Assembly: GCF_964204865.1 (NCBI RefSeq)
Contig: NC_135255.1
Span: forward strand, 19,187,135-19,251,134
DNA length: 64,000 nucleotides
Reading direction: 5' to 3'
Source of the DNA: Styela clava
Taxonomy: Eukaryota > Chordata > Ascidiacea > Stolidobranchia > Styelidae
Positions 1 to 13,779 of the stretch are shown here, piece by piece (position 1 is the first letter of the stretch; each line of letters starts with the position of its first letter). A program made the translations under genes and the position numbers. The notes beneath the pieces are model-generated. The model saw only the letters and a list, made by a program, of their open reading frames with translations. It did no database searches and was not told the DNA's origin.

Positions 1-210
1 ACCGATACTAGTTTTGGGGGAACTCCTGTTGTATGCGAACCAAGATGCCAGACACCGGAACGTAGTATGTGTACCAGGTTAGGTGGTCACTTGGCTGGTC
101 CATAGAACAGAAATAAGGAAAATTGGAATAAAATTATGGCCTAACCCTAACTTGGTACACATACTACGTTCCGACGTCTCCTATCTTGATTCAAATACTA
201 CAGGAGTACC
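1..210. mobile_element. Foldback MITE, GGTACTCCCGTAG family (5' end uncertain)
   Basis: Inverted arms containing the ACGTAGTATGTGTACCAGG motif, ending in CAGGAGTACC. The left terminus lies near 16. Confidence 0.55.
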
Positions 211-942
211 GCTTTGAGTGTAGACAACAAAGCTTAAAGCACTACCTGACACATACATTTGGCACTTGATCGATTTTTAAGAAAACAAAAAGTATTTTAA
301 GCGCTCCTTATGGTCCATAAAATACGTTACATGCATGGTCAATCCACATTGCGAAATAGAATATAGAGTAAAAATACTCAAAAGCTTGTGACTAATTGTG
401 ATAATACATGCTTGGCATTGAGCTAACGAGTCATGCAAATTTTCAGTCAAATTAACAAATAAACAAAAAATTCTGTCAGAGCACCAGAACGTCAGAATAC
501 AATTTAAGGTGTGTACTGGTCATGGCCCAATTTTCACTTGTTGAGAAAGTACATCAGTGAAATGAATAATATTGTACCAATAATCTAATCACAGTTACGC
601 ACGGTAAAGCAGGGATCGAATACAGTGCATTTTTTTTTAAAAGACAATTTATAAAATAAAGCACATTATCCGGATTAGTGGTCTCAAAAGTTAGCGTAAT
701 TTTTATGAAAACAATCAAAGCAACATTTCTACACAAGAAAAAAAGAGAAAAACAAATTCAATAGAATACAAAATTTGACAAGCTGATTGCTATACCTTAA
801 CAATTTACAGTAAATCCTATTGCATTGGGTTTCAACCTTTTTAAAGCAACCCTTAATGAAACATTCCCTGTGCAATAGTTTAATTGTCTTATGCAAAAAA
901 CACCATTTGATTAATTGTGTAAACTATTAATATATATAAAAG
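211..942. other. No gene seen
   Basis: AT-rich; only the last 100 bases (AATGAAACATTCC...TTTAATTGTCTTATG) resemble the repeat found upstream of gene B at 18.2 kb. Confidence 0.4.
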
Positions 943-1149
943 GGTTCCATTACATTTGAACCCACGTACATTTGAACCCATGACAATTGCACCTGCATAC
1001 TATTGCACCTATGGAAATTTTGTTGTTGTACGGATAGTTGAACCCATACTAACCCTAACCCATGGGTTTGTTTCAGCACCCGCATATTGATTGAACCCGC
1101 GGATATAGACATGGGTTCAAATGTACGTGGGTTCAAATGTACCGTCACC
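943..1149. mobile_element. Foldback MITE, TACATTTGAACCCA family
   Basis: Palindromic ends built on TACATTTGAACCCACGTAC, flanked by a perfect 9-bp duplication ATATAAAAG (934-942 and 1150-1158). It has no coding capacity. It has landed inside a copy of the receptor-upstream repeat. Confidence 0.75.
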
Positions 1150-1158
1150 ATATAAAAG

Positions 1159-3384
1159 CAAACGTAATATTGACAAAACAAAATGATCTTTCAAGTGTGC
1201 AAGTTGGTGATAATACTATTTGTGACTATCAGTGATAATACTGATAGATATTTAACTATATTTAAACAATATACATATATTAATACAGACTCCAGAATTC
1301 AAATTGAACCTTGAAAAACCGATCAACTGGGATGCTGGCAAACCCTGGTTGAAAACCACTGTTCTACTGAAAGCTTTGTACAAAGTATTTTATAAAGTAT
1401 GGTGACACATAACAGTAGAAGAAACAAGGAAAGAAGGATAGGCCGTTCATCACAAATCAAGCAAGAACAATTTAAACATTTTTGTGGATTTGAACATTTA
1501 CTCTGTGTAAAGTTTAAGATCTGTTTGATTCTCAAATAAAAATGTTTTAGGTAAAAAATGGATTGATGTTTGGTCGGGGATCTTAAAGGGTTGAGTAAAA
1601 CAAAGGCAATAGTTTTAGTAGCTATAAAATAAGGCCAAATTGAAGTGAAGCTTTGCTCATTTGTATTTTGCTTGTATATTTCATTTTATACTACAGGGCA
1701 ACCCAAAAACCCACTGATGAGGTAACCGTGGTAACCGCAGTGGATGGAATGCAAAGTGACCTTTGATGGAATGGCAAACGGGAGATCGCTAGTTTTTGTG
1801 TGCTAGGAAATATGAAAAATAAATAGGAAGCACTCGAATTGTGAGAGGTTTATGAGGTATACTCAATAATGATATTGAATTGGGATGCAATGAATGGTGT
1901 GATTCAGATGGTTTGCACCACCCTTTTTAGAATGTAGAGGACGCTCTATCAGTAAACAATACCTTTGCACAGGATGGTAAATTTACTAAAGATACTTAGG
2001 TATGTATTTTTGATCGACCATCAGTTCGGTTTTTAATTTTGAAACATTGAAATTTTGAAAAATCCGCTCTCAACACTCAAGATTAGATTCGGATTGAATT
2101 TGGAATTGAACTCCCCAAAAGACTATTAAAAGTAGCAATGGATGTGAAAGACCAAACAGCATGTTATAAAAATGGGTAAGCTATATTAAACAAGAAAGCT
2201 ATGCTCAAATTTATAGGCACAACGGCCAAAACGAAGTATCATCAAATCTTTTACAGTATCAGTAGTCTGATTACGAGATCGCTGAAATGCAGTCACAGAA
2301 CCACGACACGGTACGCATTTTTTAATTCTGATGACAAGATCGCACACACAAAAACAAATGTCATAAAGCCCACAGAAATTTTAGAAATAAATGAAAGTAA
2401 TAGCCTGAAAATTTCAAACTAATTGGTCCAGTAGTTAAAAAGAAAAGAGATTTTTTTATAACGACAAAAAAAAAATGCTAGGGAAATGCTTTGTGTCCAA
2501 AATCAGTGTTTTCTATCTCTCAACATAGCAGCTTTATATTAGCAACTGTTTCTGTGGGGCCTAAAACCAATAAAAATGTGAAAATATTCCCTAAAAAAAA
2601 TTCCTATTGTAAAGAACACTGTATCATGGTAAGTTGCAATAAATACTGGGGACTTGGAGTCTAAATTGGGTGTTATACACTAGGCTGTAGTAAATCAGTA
2701 TGACTTGGTCGATTATTTATAGTTGTAAAAGCATTTGGCATCTAGTTGCCAGACATAAAACGCGCTTCATTCAATTCATGACTTGAAAACAATGCTTATC
2801 TCAGCCATGCTGATCACAAAATTTAATTATGGTACTATTAAGTATTAATTAACAAAAATTTGAGAAAATTCATAATAATGTTCAAAGTTCCATATTTTCT
2901 AGTGCATCACTCTATCAATTGACTAAGAAAAAAGTTGTAATCAATATTACATTAATAAAATCGAACAATTCCACGCTATAATGAAAAAAGTAGGGCTAAT
3001 GAAGGTAATGATTTTTGATCCATTAGCATTTTCATTTTCCTTAATCACCCGTAATGTCTCTAGGAGAATGAATGATCTTCCTAACTTCTGAGTGAGTGCT
3101 ACTGACCAAGTGTATTTCCTTAAAATATCAACTAATAATAAACAAAATTTTCAGCAGTGAAATGCAGTTTTCAGGCATTTTTCTTTCAATCAATAATATT
3201 ATTCTACTCTTCTATTGCTATACTGTATTATTGCACTCTATGTTGTGTATGGCAGATGGGATAAAAACAAAAGTATGGTCTGCAATGTAAGGAATTTCAG
3301 ACAAAAGATAGAATTCAGTTTAAGGAGTTTCGAGATCAATCCTTTCAGTAATAATTGTTTTCACATAGGCAAGGGCAGTGTTCC
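1159..3384. other. No gene seen
   Basis: 1159-1370 continues the receptor-upstream repeat (TGGCAAACCCTGGTTGAAAA, as at 18.6 and 24.9 kb). The rest is AT-rich with no supported exon. Confidence 0.4.
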
Positions 3385-3625
3385 CTCTAAAATGTGCGCG
3401 TGCACACAGTTTTCAGAAGGTTGCGCCCACGCATAGATTTACTGCGCACAGATGTATTTCGATGTAATGTAACAATGTAACGGTTCTCAATTGGCAGGTT
3501 GATAAAGTTTGTTGTTGGCCCACTTATTACCCGGTTAGAACGCCAAAATTTCTTCATTGGTTTTTGCACAAATATTACGCATTTCCAAGAAAGTGCGCAC
3601 ACACCAAAATTTTTGCGCAAACATG
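3385..3625. repeat. GTGCGCA-rich foldback repeat
   Basis: CAGTGTTCCCTCTAAAATGT at one edge and GTGCGCACACACC...TTTGCGCAAAC at the other; probably a hAT-derived MITE, right border unclear. Confidence 0.4.
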
Positions 3626-3905
3626 ATAAAATAAAAAAGAAAATTTTTTTGCAAGAACTATATCGTTTTTTTTAAATTTTTTTTGTGTTTAATATTTTTA
3701 TTTTATTTTTATTCCATTTTTTTTATTTTAATATTGTTATCTTCAGATGGGGGACAATGGATCCGCCTGACTTTGACACGCTCATGAATACCTATTATAA
3801 GATAACATCAAATAAAAACTAAATGAAAAAAAAAAATAAAACCAGTAATTCAAAATACTAGCTGCAATCTAACACGAGTGAGACTTTGAAAGATATGTGT
3901 CATTT

Positions 3906-6900
3906 TTACTGTTCATCTGCCAGCTGTAGATCGGGCACCAAGGGATTTTCTTCATCTACTGGCAAAGGCTTGTCTTTTAACGCAGTACTCTGACGCTTTT
4001 TTTTGCAATAACAATACACTGCTAGGGCTGCTATTATCATACCAATAATCACACTGGCAACAATCCATGCAATGGTTGCGCCAGGCAATTTTGTAGCTGT
4101 AACCAGTGGCGGAACAATTTCATCTTTTGTAGCTTGTTCTGTAGTGATTTTTTGTGGAATGGAAACTGCTGTTGTTGTAGGATCTGAAATAAATTGTAAT
4201 GTTAAATATATTGATAGGTTTGAAAGAAATTGTATTGTTAAATGTTGTAGGTTTTTTTAGTTACAGTTGGTCTTAGCATTTTAGTGGTCGCTCGTAGTTT
4301 GCAACTATGGCACAAACATGCTGAAATCTGTCACTCTAACCTCTAGGCCAGGGGTGGGCAAATTATCGCCCGCGGGCCAGGTTTTATTTGACGACTACAC
4401 TAAATTAGAAATCATGTCTATAGTTCTTATGAATATAAATTCCCTTCAAAAATATCAATGAAAATAGCGCCATAATGGCCCCGATTGTTACATTGTGTGT
4501 CTTATTATTATAATAAATGTTAATCTGACTGTTAAACTAATTCTTGTAAATAAACAGTTTTTTATTCATAGTTTTTCATATTGAATTTTGAGCTTCCAGC
4601 AAAGTAACCAGATGTATTACTTGAAACCGGGAAAAGAAATTGCCCACCAATGCTCTAGAGCAGCCATGTGTAACCTACGGCTCGCGAGCCAAATCTGGTC
4701 CATTGAGTAGTTCAATCTAGCCCATCTGATGCTGCTACAACCACTAAAACCAAATTTTGATGTCAAGCTAAAAATTGCTCAAGGATTTTGTTGAGCCTGG
4801 GATTAAATTTAGTTCTAGCTCAAGGCTTATTATTGTTTTCCATCTTTGCTTTTGTAACAGTGTAATGATTGTTCACGAAATGCAACTTTTTTCATCACAC
4901 TTACATGGCCCACCAGTCTAGGTAGGCAAAATTTTTGGCCCCTGTTTCAAAAATCTTGCCCATCCTTGCTCTAGGCCAGAAGTTCCCAAACCAGGGGTCG
5001 CGCCCCCAAATTGGGTCGGAGTGATAAGTAGGTAGGGTCGCAAACAGTTTATGGGGTCGCTGAGGTATGGTAGAGGATGGATGTACAAAACATCTAAGCT
5101 TTAACAAACCATGATAAATTTAGCAGTTTGTACTATGGCTTACTGTAAAACAGGCCTATAGGCATCGCCCTAAGCTTATGCTAAAAAAAATGTAGGTGCG
5201 TATTGTGACATCACTGTATGGTTTTAGCTTATTTTACTTAATACCACCACATGACCAAACTCAAAAGTCCAGTGAAAGAATCTCTGAGGTTTCATGAAAA
5301 ATATATACATTGACCTGGGGTCGCACTGGGTTGTGGAAGACTAACGAAACAGAATTTTAAACATAGCCCATAACCCCCCCCCCCAGCTAGTGATTATTTG
5401 TTAATCGAAACAGCGCTATTCTGTTGTTCATGACGATTTCAATATTTTTTTAATAAAGTGCAAATATGAGGAAATGACAAAAAACCTCCTGAATTATAAA
5501 TACGAGAATATCGGTCGGAAACCGAAGACTTATCGATCGAAGGTTAGGGAATCCCCCAAAACAGCGCTCTTACTCCATAGTGACACCGTGTGTCCAATCA
5601 CTAATTAATTAATAACTCGCTCATTATACGACATAATTCATCGAAAATCAATAGGCTTCTGATCCGAGCTATGATGCTATGAGCTTTCGTGAGATATCGC
5701 GTGCATCTATCAGACAGACAGACAAACAAATACCTATCAACATACGTACCGATTAAAATCGATAAGTAATAAGTTATATTCTATATGGTAATCTTCCCAC
5801 ATCCAAAGTTAATAGAGCCATTTATTCAAAATAAAGAATATGTGGTTAAAATTGAACACCCAAAAAGTACTGAAATTTGGCACCCAAAATTTCAACTTGG
5901 CAATTAGAAATTTCAGAAACCCCCCTTTGAAAATATCTGTCTACGCTCTGGTATAAACTGCAAACTTATATGTTAGCAAACCTAATACTGGCGAAGGCGC
6001 AAAACAAAATGATTTTTTAAGTGTAGCAAGTTTACCAAACTAGCAAACCTACTGTAATCGAATTTGGATGGAAACTTTTCAAATTCCTGCTCTGTACCTG
6101 CCGTAATTCTGTGTGAAAACCACTGCACTCATTTGTATTTAATCAGGGGTGGGCACATTACAGCCAGCGGTCAGTACCCAGCCCACCGAAGTGTTTCATC
6201 CGACCACTTGTGGCTACTGGAATTACGACTATAGTTTTTATGAATATTAATTTCTGTTGAAAATCATGTTGACTGTTACATTGCGATTCTTATTATTACT
6301 TATTAGCCTTTATTTGCAACTGGCTCAGGAAAGTAATTGTCCACCTCTGTATTAAATATGATATCTTTATTGATTGACTTACCATCTGGTAGATCCGAAG
6401 CTGTTGTCCCAGCTGCAGTCGTTGTTTCTATAATAGCAGTAGTAAAAGGTTCGGAAGTTGTGTTTTCTAACTCGGTCGTCGGTTGCTCTTTAATGCTGTG
6501 ATAAAAAATTGAATAAACAAAATATACCTTGGCTGTGTACTATTGATTAGAATTATATTCCTAACCCAGCGGGTCCCGAGTTGCAAAGAGAGCCGTGAAA
6601 ATTAACAGAATTGTGTTAAACAAAACTAAAATATGATTAAATCTTTGGCATGTATTTATTATTTTACTATAAATGTTTAATCATTTTTTATATTAAATGA
6701 CGTGTATGCTGTTAATGTCAACAAACTTTAAAATGCATAAAGTACATATTAACGATTGCAAAATTGAGTTTTATTTAAAAGTGCGCCGTGAGTTTTTTCC
6801 CTGATAATTGGGTGGCACATGGACAAAAAGTGTGGGAATTGCTGGCATATTTATTAAATTTCTAATAACCGGATAGGAAATTTTGTCGTTCTTGCGGAGG

Positions 6901-7885
6901 AAATTTGCTGTGTATATACTTTAGTATTACGTTACTAATATTCTTTATTTCTTTATTATCACTATGATACCTTCTTATGCATACATTATAAACTACTTCA
7001 ACTGTACAAAAGCAAGCTTGCAAGTTGCACATAACAATAGCTAAGGATCGATTACAGTACCATTTGTGAGCAGTGAAGACAGAACTGTTGACATTTTATT
7101 GGAGGTGAATTATTCTACCAATTTGAAGCATTTATGCAATCGATTTGCACAGGGTTATCATTAAGTACTGCTACAATTACAGAATCTTGTTATGAAGCGA
7201 GTTCTCCATATATCTTAAACAGGTTTGTTTTATTTTAATCAGTGTATGATTTTTTTTTTATTATCTCAAAACACACCATTATGCCCACGATTAGTTGCAC
7301 AGAACACATCAAAGTTTTTTTTTAAATTTACAGAAGTGAGCTTCATGATCATGACACCGCCACATTTTTAAAAGTAATAAAACAAATGACAGTACAAAGA
7401 CAATGAATTAATCTTGATTGACAGACACTTTGGCAGCGGGGAATACATTACAAAAGAGGTAAACCCATATATGAAACTTAAACAAAGCATGTATGAGAAG
7501 ACTCTGCCAAAAGTAAGCCGACCCAGAAAAACCAAAATAAGCATAGCTGCACAATTTAGCCCCCCCCCCCCCCCCCTCAAAAAAAATATTAAACCAACAA
7601 TTGAATCCAGAAAAGCGACTTATTAGTCAAGAAATACGGTAATACTCACCCAGAGCAACTAATACTGTGTTGTGGAAATGGGTTTTTCTGTCCATCTGGA
7701 CATTTCTTGCAACAAAACTCATCTTTAAGGAAGTCCAGTTCAATAGTTTTACAATCGGTTGTTTTAAAATAGTTGACATCACAGATGTAATTCTCAGAGA
7801 CTGGACCATACTCTGCAGGTTTTGGGAGCACCAGTCCCATGCACTGAGGTGTTAGAATTAAAAGTATCATCAAGAGTAGCTCCAT
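3906..7885 (-). CDS. Receptor gene A: single-CRD TNFR-like type I membrane protein (3 exons)
   Basis: Exons on minus are 7885-7650, 6495-6383 and 4183-3906; together 627 nt, 208 residues plus stop, with GT-AG borders and phases 2 and 1 that match genes B and C. Start chosen at the ATG opening a hydrophobic leader (residues 1-19). Residues 24-79 form a six-Cys module (C35, C45, C58, C59, C62, C77) with the CCxxCxxG signature typical of TNFR cysteine-rich domains, then a Thr-rich stalk with an N-x-T site, a membrane span about 153-176, a KKKR stop-transfer and a 32-residue acidic tail with no death domain. The 2.2 kb second intron holds nested hAT-like elements and a hairpin-ended repeat. Known of the family: TNFRs bind TNF ligands. 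Inferred: this is a surface or decoy receptor. It is the only array member on this strand. Other small Cys-rich ectodomain families remain possible. Confidence 0.75.
4349..4655. mobile_element. hAT-like non-autonomous element in gene A intron 2
   Basis: CAGGGGTGGGCAA to TTGCCCACCAATG with flanks CTCTAGGC and CTCTAGAG (6 of 8 match). A second hAT-like piece follows directly (about 4664-4965, ending CTTGCCCATCCTTG, then CTCTAGGC), and a third starts near 4997 (CAGGGGTCGCG). Confidence 0.55.
5502..5769 (+). repeat. Hairpin-ended dispersed repeat, copy 1
   Basis: Begins ACGAGAATATCGGTCGGAAA and ends with an ATCGAT/AAAATCGATAAGTAA hairpin; interior TCACTAATTAATTAATAACT and ATCAATAGGCTTCTG. Lies in gene A intron 2. 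Confidence 0.6.
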
Positions 7886-8065
7886 CACGATTATTGTTTG
7901 CGGATTTATCCACAATCTCCTAAAGATATTTGTAGATTTGCTACACTAAGAGTAATATTTAAATGTTAAGTTTTTCTTTTCCAAATTTTTCCTGATTTCT
8001 AAAAACGAGAATCCAAGGTCTAAGCTTAGACCAGCAACAGTATTGATGGGATATATCGTATATAT

Positions 8066-8787
8066 CAGGGGTGGGCACAATTTTTTCTTATAGGAGCCGC
8101 ATGCTGCAAGTCAGAACTTTAAAAGAGCTGCAGAATTTGTGAATTTAATATTATTATCATAATACCATGAACAGAAAAGAAATTCACACAAGAGTCTAAT
8201 AACAATAAATAGATAAACGAGGCAGCTATGCTCAAATATATGCACAATTTGAGTTCATTCAATTTGTGTTTCCTTATAGCTGATTTACAAGGGTAGTCTC
8301 GTAAGAAGTTTTCATGATTCGTTTCATGGTGCCGTTTTACATTGCTGACTTTATTCTGACTTAGTAGCTTATGGAAGATTATGCACAAAGATTTATTCTC
8401 CTGACTAGTAAATGCGTATTCTTCTTCCCATTCTGACTTGACAACTCTGTTTTCATCTTCGTACTTTCGTTTCTTAATTGAGGATATATCGCACAGTAAC
8501 TTAGACTAACTAACCGCAATTGAGCTGCAATACCGCCGACGCATCAATAAACATTGACCGTTGTGACGAAAGATTTTCTGACTTGACTGACTAAAATTCA
8601 ACGCTACAGCAATTTTCATACTAAAACATGATTTGTCTTAATCATTGAGGAAAACTTCTTTACGACTTTTAATAAATTAAAAGAGTTTACATTAAAGTTT
8701 TTCTCTTAGTTAAAATTTAGATGATAATTTATGTTATCGAGAAGAGCCGCACAAAAAGTCTGGCGAGCCGCGGTGTGCCCACCCCTG
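8066..8787. mobile_element. hAT-like non-autonomous element
   Basis: Inverted ends CAGGGGTGGGCAC and GTGCCCACCCCTG (one base differs), 722 bases, perfect 8-bp duplication GTATATAT. It lies upstream of gene A. No transposase frame remains. Confidence 0.8.
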
Positions 8788-11700
8788 GTATATATATACA
8801 TAAAAATATCTGTGTGACAAAAATATCAGTAATAAGCATTTCACACAAGACAATACTTTTGTATAAAAAATTTTATAAGTTTTTTTTTTTGAATGAGGCC
8901 ATGTATACACATCTACTTCTATGTAAAAATTTACAATAATTTGGAAGTATCGAAATCTTTCTGGTACGGCAATCAGGGGCGTAGCCGGAAGTTTCCAAAG
9001 GTGGGGAGGGCTGAAATACTTAATTACTAAGTTAGACCGAAACAGCGTGGCTCCGAGTGTAGGTTTTCAAAATACAGAGGGTCTGAAAAGCTTTTCAAGC
9101 TATGGAAGAGTGCTATTTCTGATTAAAAAAATAACGCTTTTTGACACCTCACAAGGGGAATTCTGACCCTTAACCTCCCCTTGCCAGCAATGCCTACTTA
9201 ATTTATGATTAAAATGTTAGACATGGGAATTGAACCCGATATGTTTGGTTGAGTCTACCGCTTGAACGCTTCCAAAATATAGCCTGCCTTATCTATGATC
9301 GATCTGACTCTTGAGCACAGACTTTTGTGACATTATAGATGAACTACCAATTTTGTGATGAATCCAACTTCTTTAGTATACACTAACCAGGAATGACAAA
9401 AATTCAATAGTTCACTATTCGAAAGACATTTAATATAAGTGGTTCTCAAACGGTGGTAGACAATTTTTTTAGAGGTTGTGAAGCTAATTTAAAATTAAAA
9501 CAATTATTAGATTTGATCTTGCCTGTTCAATATTAGATATTCACATTTTTTCATTTACGTTCAATCCGCACATTTCAATGTGTTTTTTAATAAAATATAA
9601 TTTCAACATACTATATGTTATTTGTAGCTTACTGTTAGCTAATGATTTTTAAGGTGTGGCACAAGACTTCACAAATTCTAAAAATGGGGTGCGGCCTAGA
9701 AGTATGAGAACCTCTGTTTTATATTACTATTTTCATCCATGGAATATAAAATATTTTAAATTTGGGTTATACCAACAATGAACATTAAAAATCTAAGTAT
9801 ATTCAACTAAGTTTGCTTCAAAAATGGAGCACAGTAAAGATAAACAGTGATTTGATGGATTTTTTATACTTTCCGGCAAATTATTAAAGGCTTCCACGCC
9901 ATGCTGTAAATTTACAATAGCTTGAAATCATAATAAAAACATACCATTCAATTTATTCACAAAGACTATACCACACCAGCTGTTAAGTTTTTTTCACAAA
10001 AGCTACGCTCACCTCAGACACTCCCTTTTAAAATAAATCATATTCAGAACAGCCCTTCCAAATTATTTACAAGCACTATTCCTCAGCAACTGGTAAGTTT
10101 TCTCACATAAGCTCTGCTTCAATTAAACACGCCCTTATTTAAAAAATCATAATCAAAACATGCCTTCCATATTATTACCAACTAATCCCTGCTTTTATAT
10201 ATAGTATTGAAACAATTTTAATCATGGTAACGCTGTAATAAACTGAATAGAATAACCAACTAGAAGCTTGCTTTCTCTGGACAAAAACATCCAAACTAAA
10301 ATTAATCTCGTGATGACAGTCTCGAGACTAGTCAATCGTGAGATCATGTGAGAAAATTCGCGAAGTCATTGTTCACTCATAATGTCTCTCGTGTAACAAA
10401 TACTCGTTTCCATTATAAGCGATAAATACTAGACATTATGTGTTAAATCGGTAGATTTAAAGAATGAATCAGCGACCAAAGGAATGTTAATATCAAGTGA
10501 ATAGAAATGATGGGGGTATTTGTAACCATGAATAGGGGTTAAATAAAAAGGTCACTTTGGACCAAAGTAGGTCATGAAATATCACAAATCCTATTTATAT
10601 TGAAGTTGGGGTGAAATGTTAAACTAAACTGTGTCAAACTCGAATAAAACAAAATAATAAACATTGAGTTGAATAAGCATACAATCTACTTCTATGTAAA
10701 GAGCTACTATTGTTTAAAAGGATCAGAATCTTCTGGCTCTTTTTACATCCAGGAATTTTCAAAAGGTGGGTTCCTTAGTTTCTAATTGCTAAGTTAGACC
10801 GAAACAGCCAGCGGGGCAAAATGCGGGTTTTCAAAATTCTAGAGGGTCTAAAAGCAATTCAAGCTATCGAAATTTCAAATTTCGGTTTAGGGAAAAAGCT
10901 TTAATTTACACATCACGAGGGGAGCTCTGACCCTCAATCCCCCTGGCCACACCCTTGCCTGACACGCCTACATAATTCATGGTCGAGGTTTTAGACGTGA
11001 AAATTGAACCCGAAATGATCAGGTGAACCGAACGCTTTTAACCACTTGGTGATCACGATTTCAAAATATAGCCTACACTACAAATGATGGTACTTCCGTA
11101 GTGTGTGTACCAGATTAGGGCTAGGCCATAATTTTATTCTGATTTTCCTTATTTTGGTTCTACTACGAGTTTGAGGACTGTCTGTGTTAGCCAAGTGAAT
11201 ATCCCCCTGCCCATAGGTTTCAATGCCTTAACACAACTTGATGTAAAGTAGGCGAACAAATTTTGTTACCTCCATATTGGTACACACACTTCTGGAGCGC
11301 CCAAATGGCTTTTATGAGACAACGCTTTACACAAACTACCAATTTTGCGACTAATCCAATTTTCTGAGCTTACCCTTACCCAGGAATGTCATAAATTAAA
11401 CAATTCACAATTTATAAAGTCATTCTATATTAATATTTTCACCTATGTAATATCAACATATTTTCATTTGGAGTCATGCAAACAGAGAACAATAAAAATT
11501 GAAGTATATTCAATAAGATTGTTTTGAAAATACGCAGTTACGATAATCAGTGATTGGAATGATTTAATTTTTCACACTTCCCAGAAATTTATTAAAGCTT
11601 TCACGCCTCACTGTAAAGTTTCAATAGCTTGAAATCATAATCATAACAGTCATTTGATTTATTTACAAAATAATTCCTCGGCAAGTTTTTTTCACAAAAG

Positions 11701-13130
11701 CTCTGCTTCTCCAAACCCACCCTTATTAAAACTGGGCACTATTTCATAGGTTCTCGAAGCCATCAGAGCTTCGTTAGATAAACCTAGCGGCTTCGCGAGC
11801 TATTCGTTTACTTATTAAAATACTGACTCGATTAATTTTGTTACTACCCAAATAAGCAATAACGACATTAATAACATTTGACAACGGTAAATACATTCGA
11901 ACAATCAAAAAAAGTAAATTTAATTTACTTAGGACAACAATGTAACAATGTTTTTTTTGTTTTGATTTTATAAGTTTATTGTGGGGCTCTATAAATAATT
12001 GTCAAAATTGGCAACCTACAGAGACATGTCTAGACTAAATTATATTATAATCTAACAAGAATAAAATTCACAATTGCTCGTTTAATGAGCCTTTAATTTA
12101 ATTATTATTGTGCAACAAAATGTAGAAAAGTTGATGCTAAGAGCAAATGTATCACTGCTTGACTGCTTGAGCGACGAAAGGTTGCCGACGCCTAATCTAA
12201 ATCTTCAGGGGCACCATGACATTAAAATTTGAAAATCATTGCACTGTGATACACAACATTTGCTTGATAAAACCATTCAACACTGCTTAAATTTTTGCTT
12301 TAAAACCAACTGCTTTTATATTATAGGCCTAACTTTATTTATTGTGAAACTATAGTAAACTGAATGGTAACTGAACTAAAAGCCAGCTCGTGCTGAACAA
12401 AACACACAGAAATTAATATGGTCCGTTAACAGTGGCATGGCCAAGACTAGTCAGCTGTGACACAACATGATACCATACATTTCAAATCTGATCAGATGAC
12501 AATTGCGAGACAAACTAGTCAGCCGTCACACTACGTAATTCCATACATGTATTTGAACAATGAATCATATTTCTTGTGAAATTCTCAGATTAGTTACCTA
12601 TTAAACACATACCATTCCAGAATAAACGTTTTGTGTCAAAACTGATGGAATGTTTTTAAGCAAATAGACAAGAAAAGGTTTATATTAAATACTAATAAAG
12701 GTCAAATAGTGAAAGTACTAAAGAAAAATACTTTCACAATTTTGCTCAGCCTAAACCAGAAAAGTTGATCGAAAAGTTAAAACCAACTGGCACTCTACAT
12801 ATATATATATATATATGAAAAAATGTCAGTAATTAGCAATCAACACAAGAGAATACTTTTTAGGCAAAAATTATATGGATGTCTGTACAAGCATCACTTT
12901 TATGTAAAAAGCTACAGTAGTTCAAAAAGACTGAAATCTTTCAGGATTTGAACCCAAAATTAATAACTTTCGGCATAAAGGCAATTGAGATTTTGAAATA
13001 TACTTCATCTATGATTGATTTGATACAGCGGTTAAGGATTCTTGCAAGATAACATCATAAATGAGTCACTTTTTGATGAATTTGACTAAATAACTTTTTG
13101 ATGAATCTGGTTTTAAGATGAACAGTATTG
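8788..13130 (+). repeat. Degenerate ~2 kb tandem units, no gene
   Basis: Units begin near 8800, 10660 and 12800, each with TACTTCTATGTAAA-like starts. The first two share AAGTTAGACCGAAACAGC, AACTACCAATTTTG and AATAGCTTGAAATCATAAT; the third is partial. The ends resemble the receptor upstream cassette (GACTAGTCA..GTGA, and AATAGGGGTTAAATAAAAAG at about 10532). No receptor exon is recognised, so they may be remnants of gene-less duplication units. Confidence 0.6.
11089..11301. mobile_element. MITE with related left end and distinct right end
   Basis: GGTACTTCCGTAGTGTGTGT to ACTTCTGGAGCGCC; imperfect 8-bp duplication CAAATGAT/CAAATGGC. It shares the TAGGCCATAATTTTATT core but has a CAACTTGATGTAAAGTAGGC interior. 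Confidence 0.6.
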
Positions 13131-13779
13131 AAGGAAAGGTTGAAAGCAATTAACACTCTACATATTTACAGAGTGGACAAAAGTGGGGTTACAGTTAACA
13201 CAGACACATAATACAGTAATTGTAACTAAACGTTTGACTCCATAAAAACCGGTTTTCAAACAGCGATTTTATAAAAATTCGCATATACGCCGACCCTACG
13301 AATCGTAACACGCCGTACGCAATTATCACAGTCAAGGATATCAAAGTATTCGAATATTTGGCTGAACTCCTAGGAGATTGTGGGTGTATTCCGCAAATTA
13401 GAATGCCCAGGTCTCAATCTGGATAGAGATAATAATAATCAACAAATATGAAATCTTTCCAGTATCTTTTAAAAGGGTGTGCTTTAATTGTAGTTATATA
13501 AACTGAACAAAATCAATTTAAGATCTACAAGATGATTTTTCATTTATTTACAAGGCGTTTTCACGTTTCAGTTATTATGGGTTTTTGTAAAAGTCTAAAT
13601 ATAAAAAATGAGAGCTATATTTTATTTTTAAAAATTTATAAAAATGTAAATGAGAGAATAATAAAAGTTGAGAACATCTGCCTTGGAAATGCTATGTTGT
13701 TTTATACACTTCTTTTCCGTATGGACAGTTTTTATAACCAGTATCGTTTTACTTTGCTTTGGATTGATTGCTGGACTCC

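Noticed and set aside
7560-7576. Run of 17 C residues
   Set aside because: Simple homopolymer in gene A intron 1; no structure around it beyond low complexity.
12799-12820. AT dinucleotide run
   Set aside because: Ordinary microsatellite at a tandem-unit boundary.
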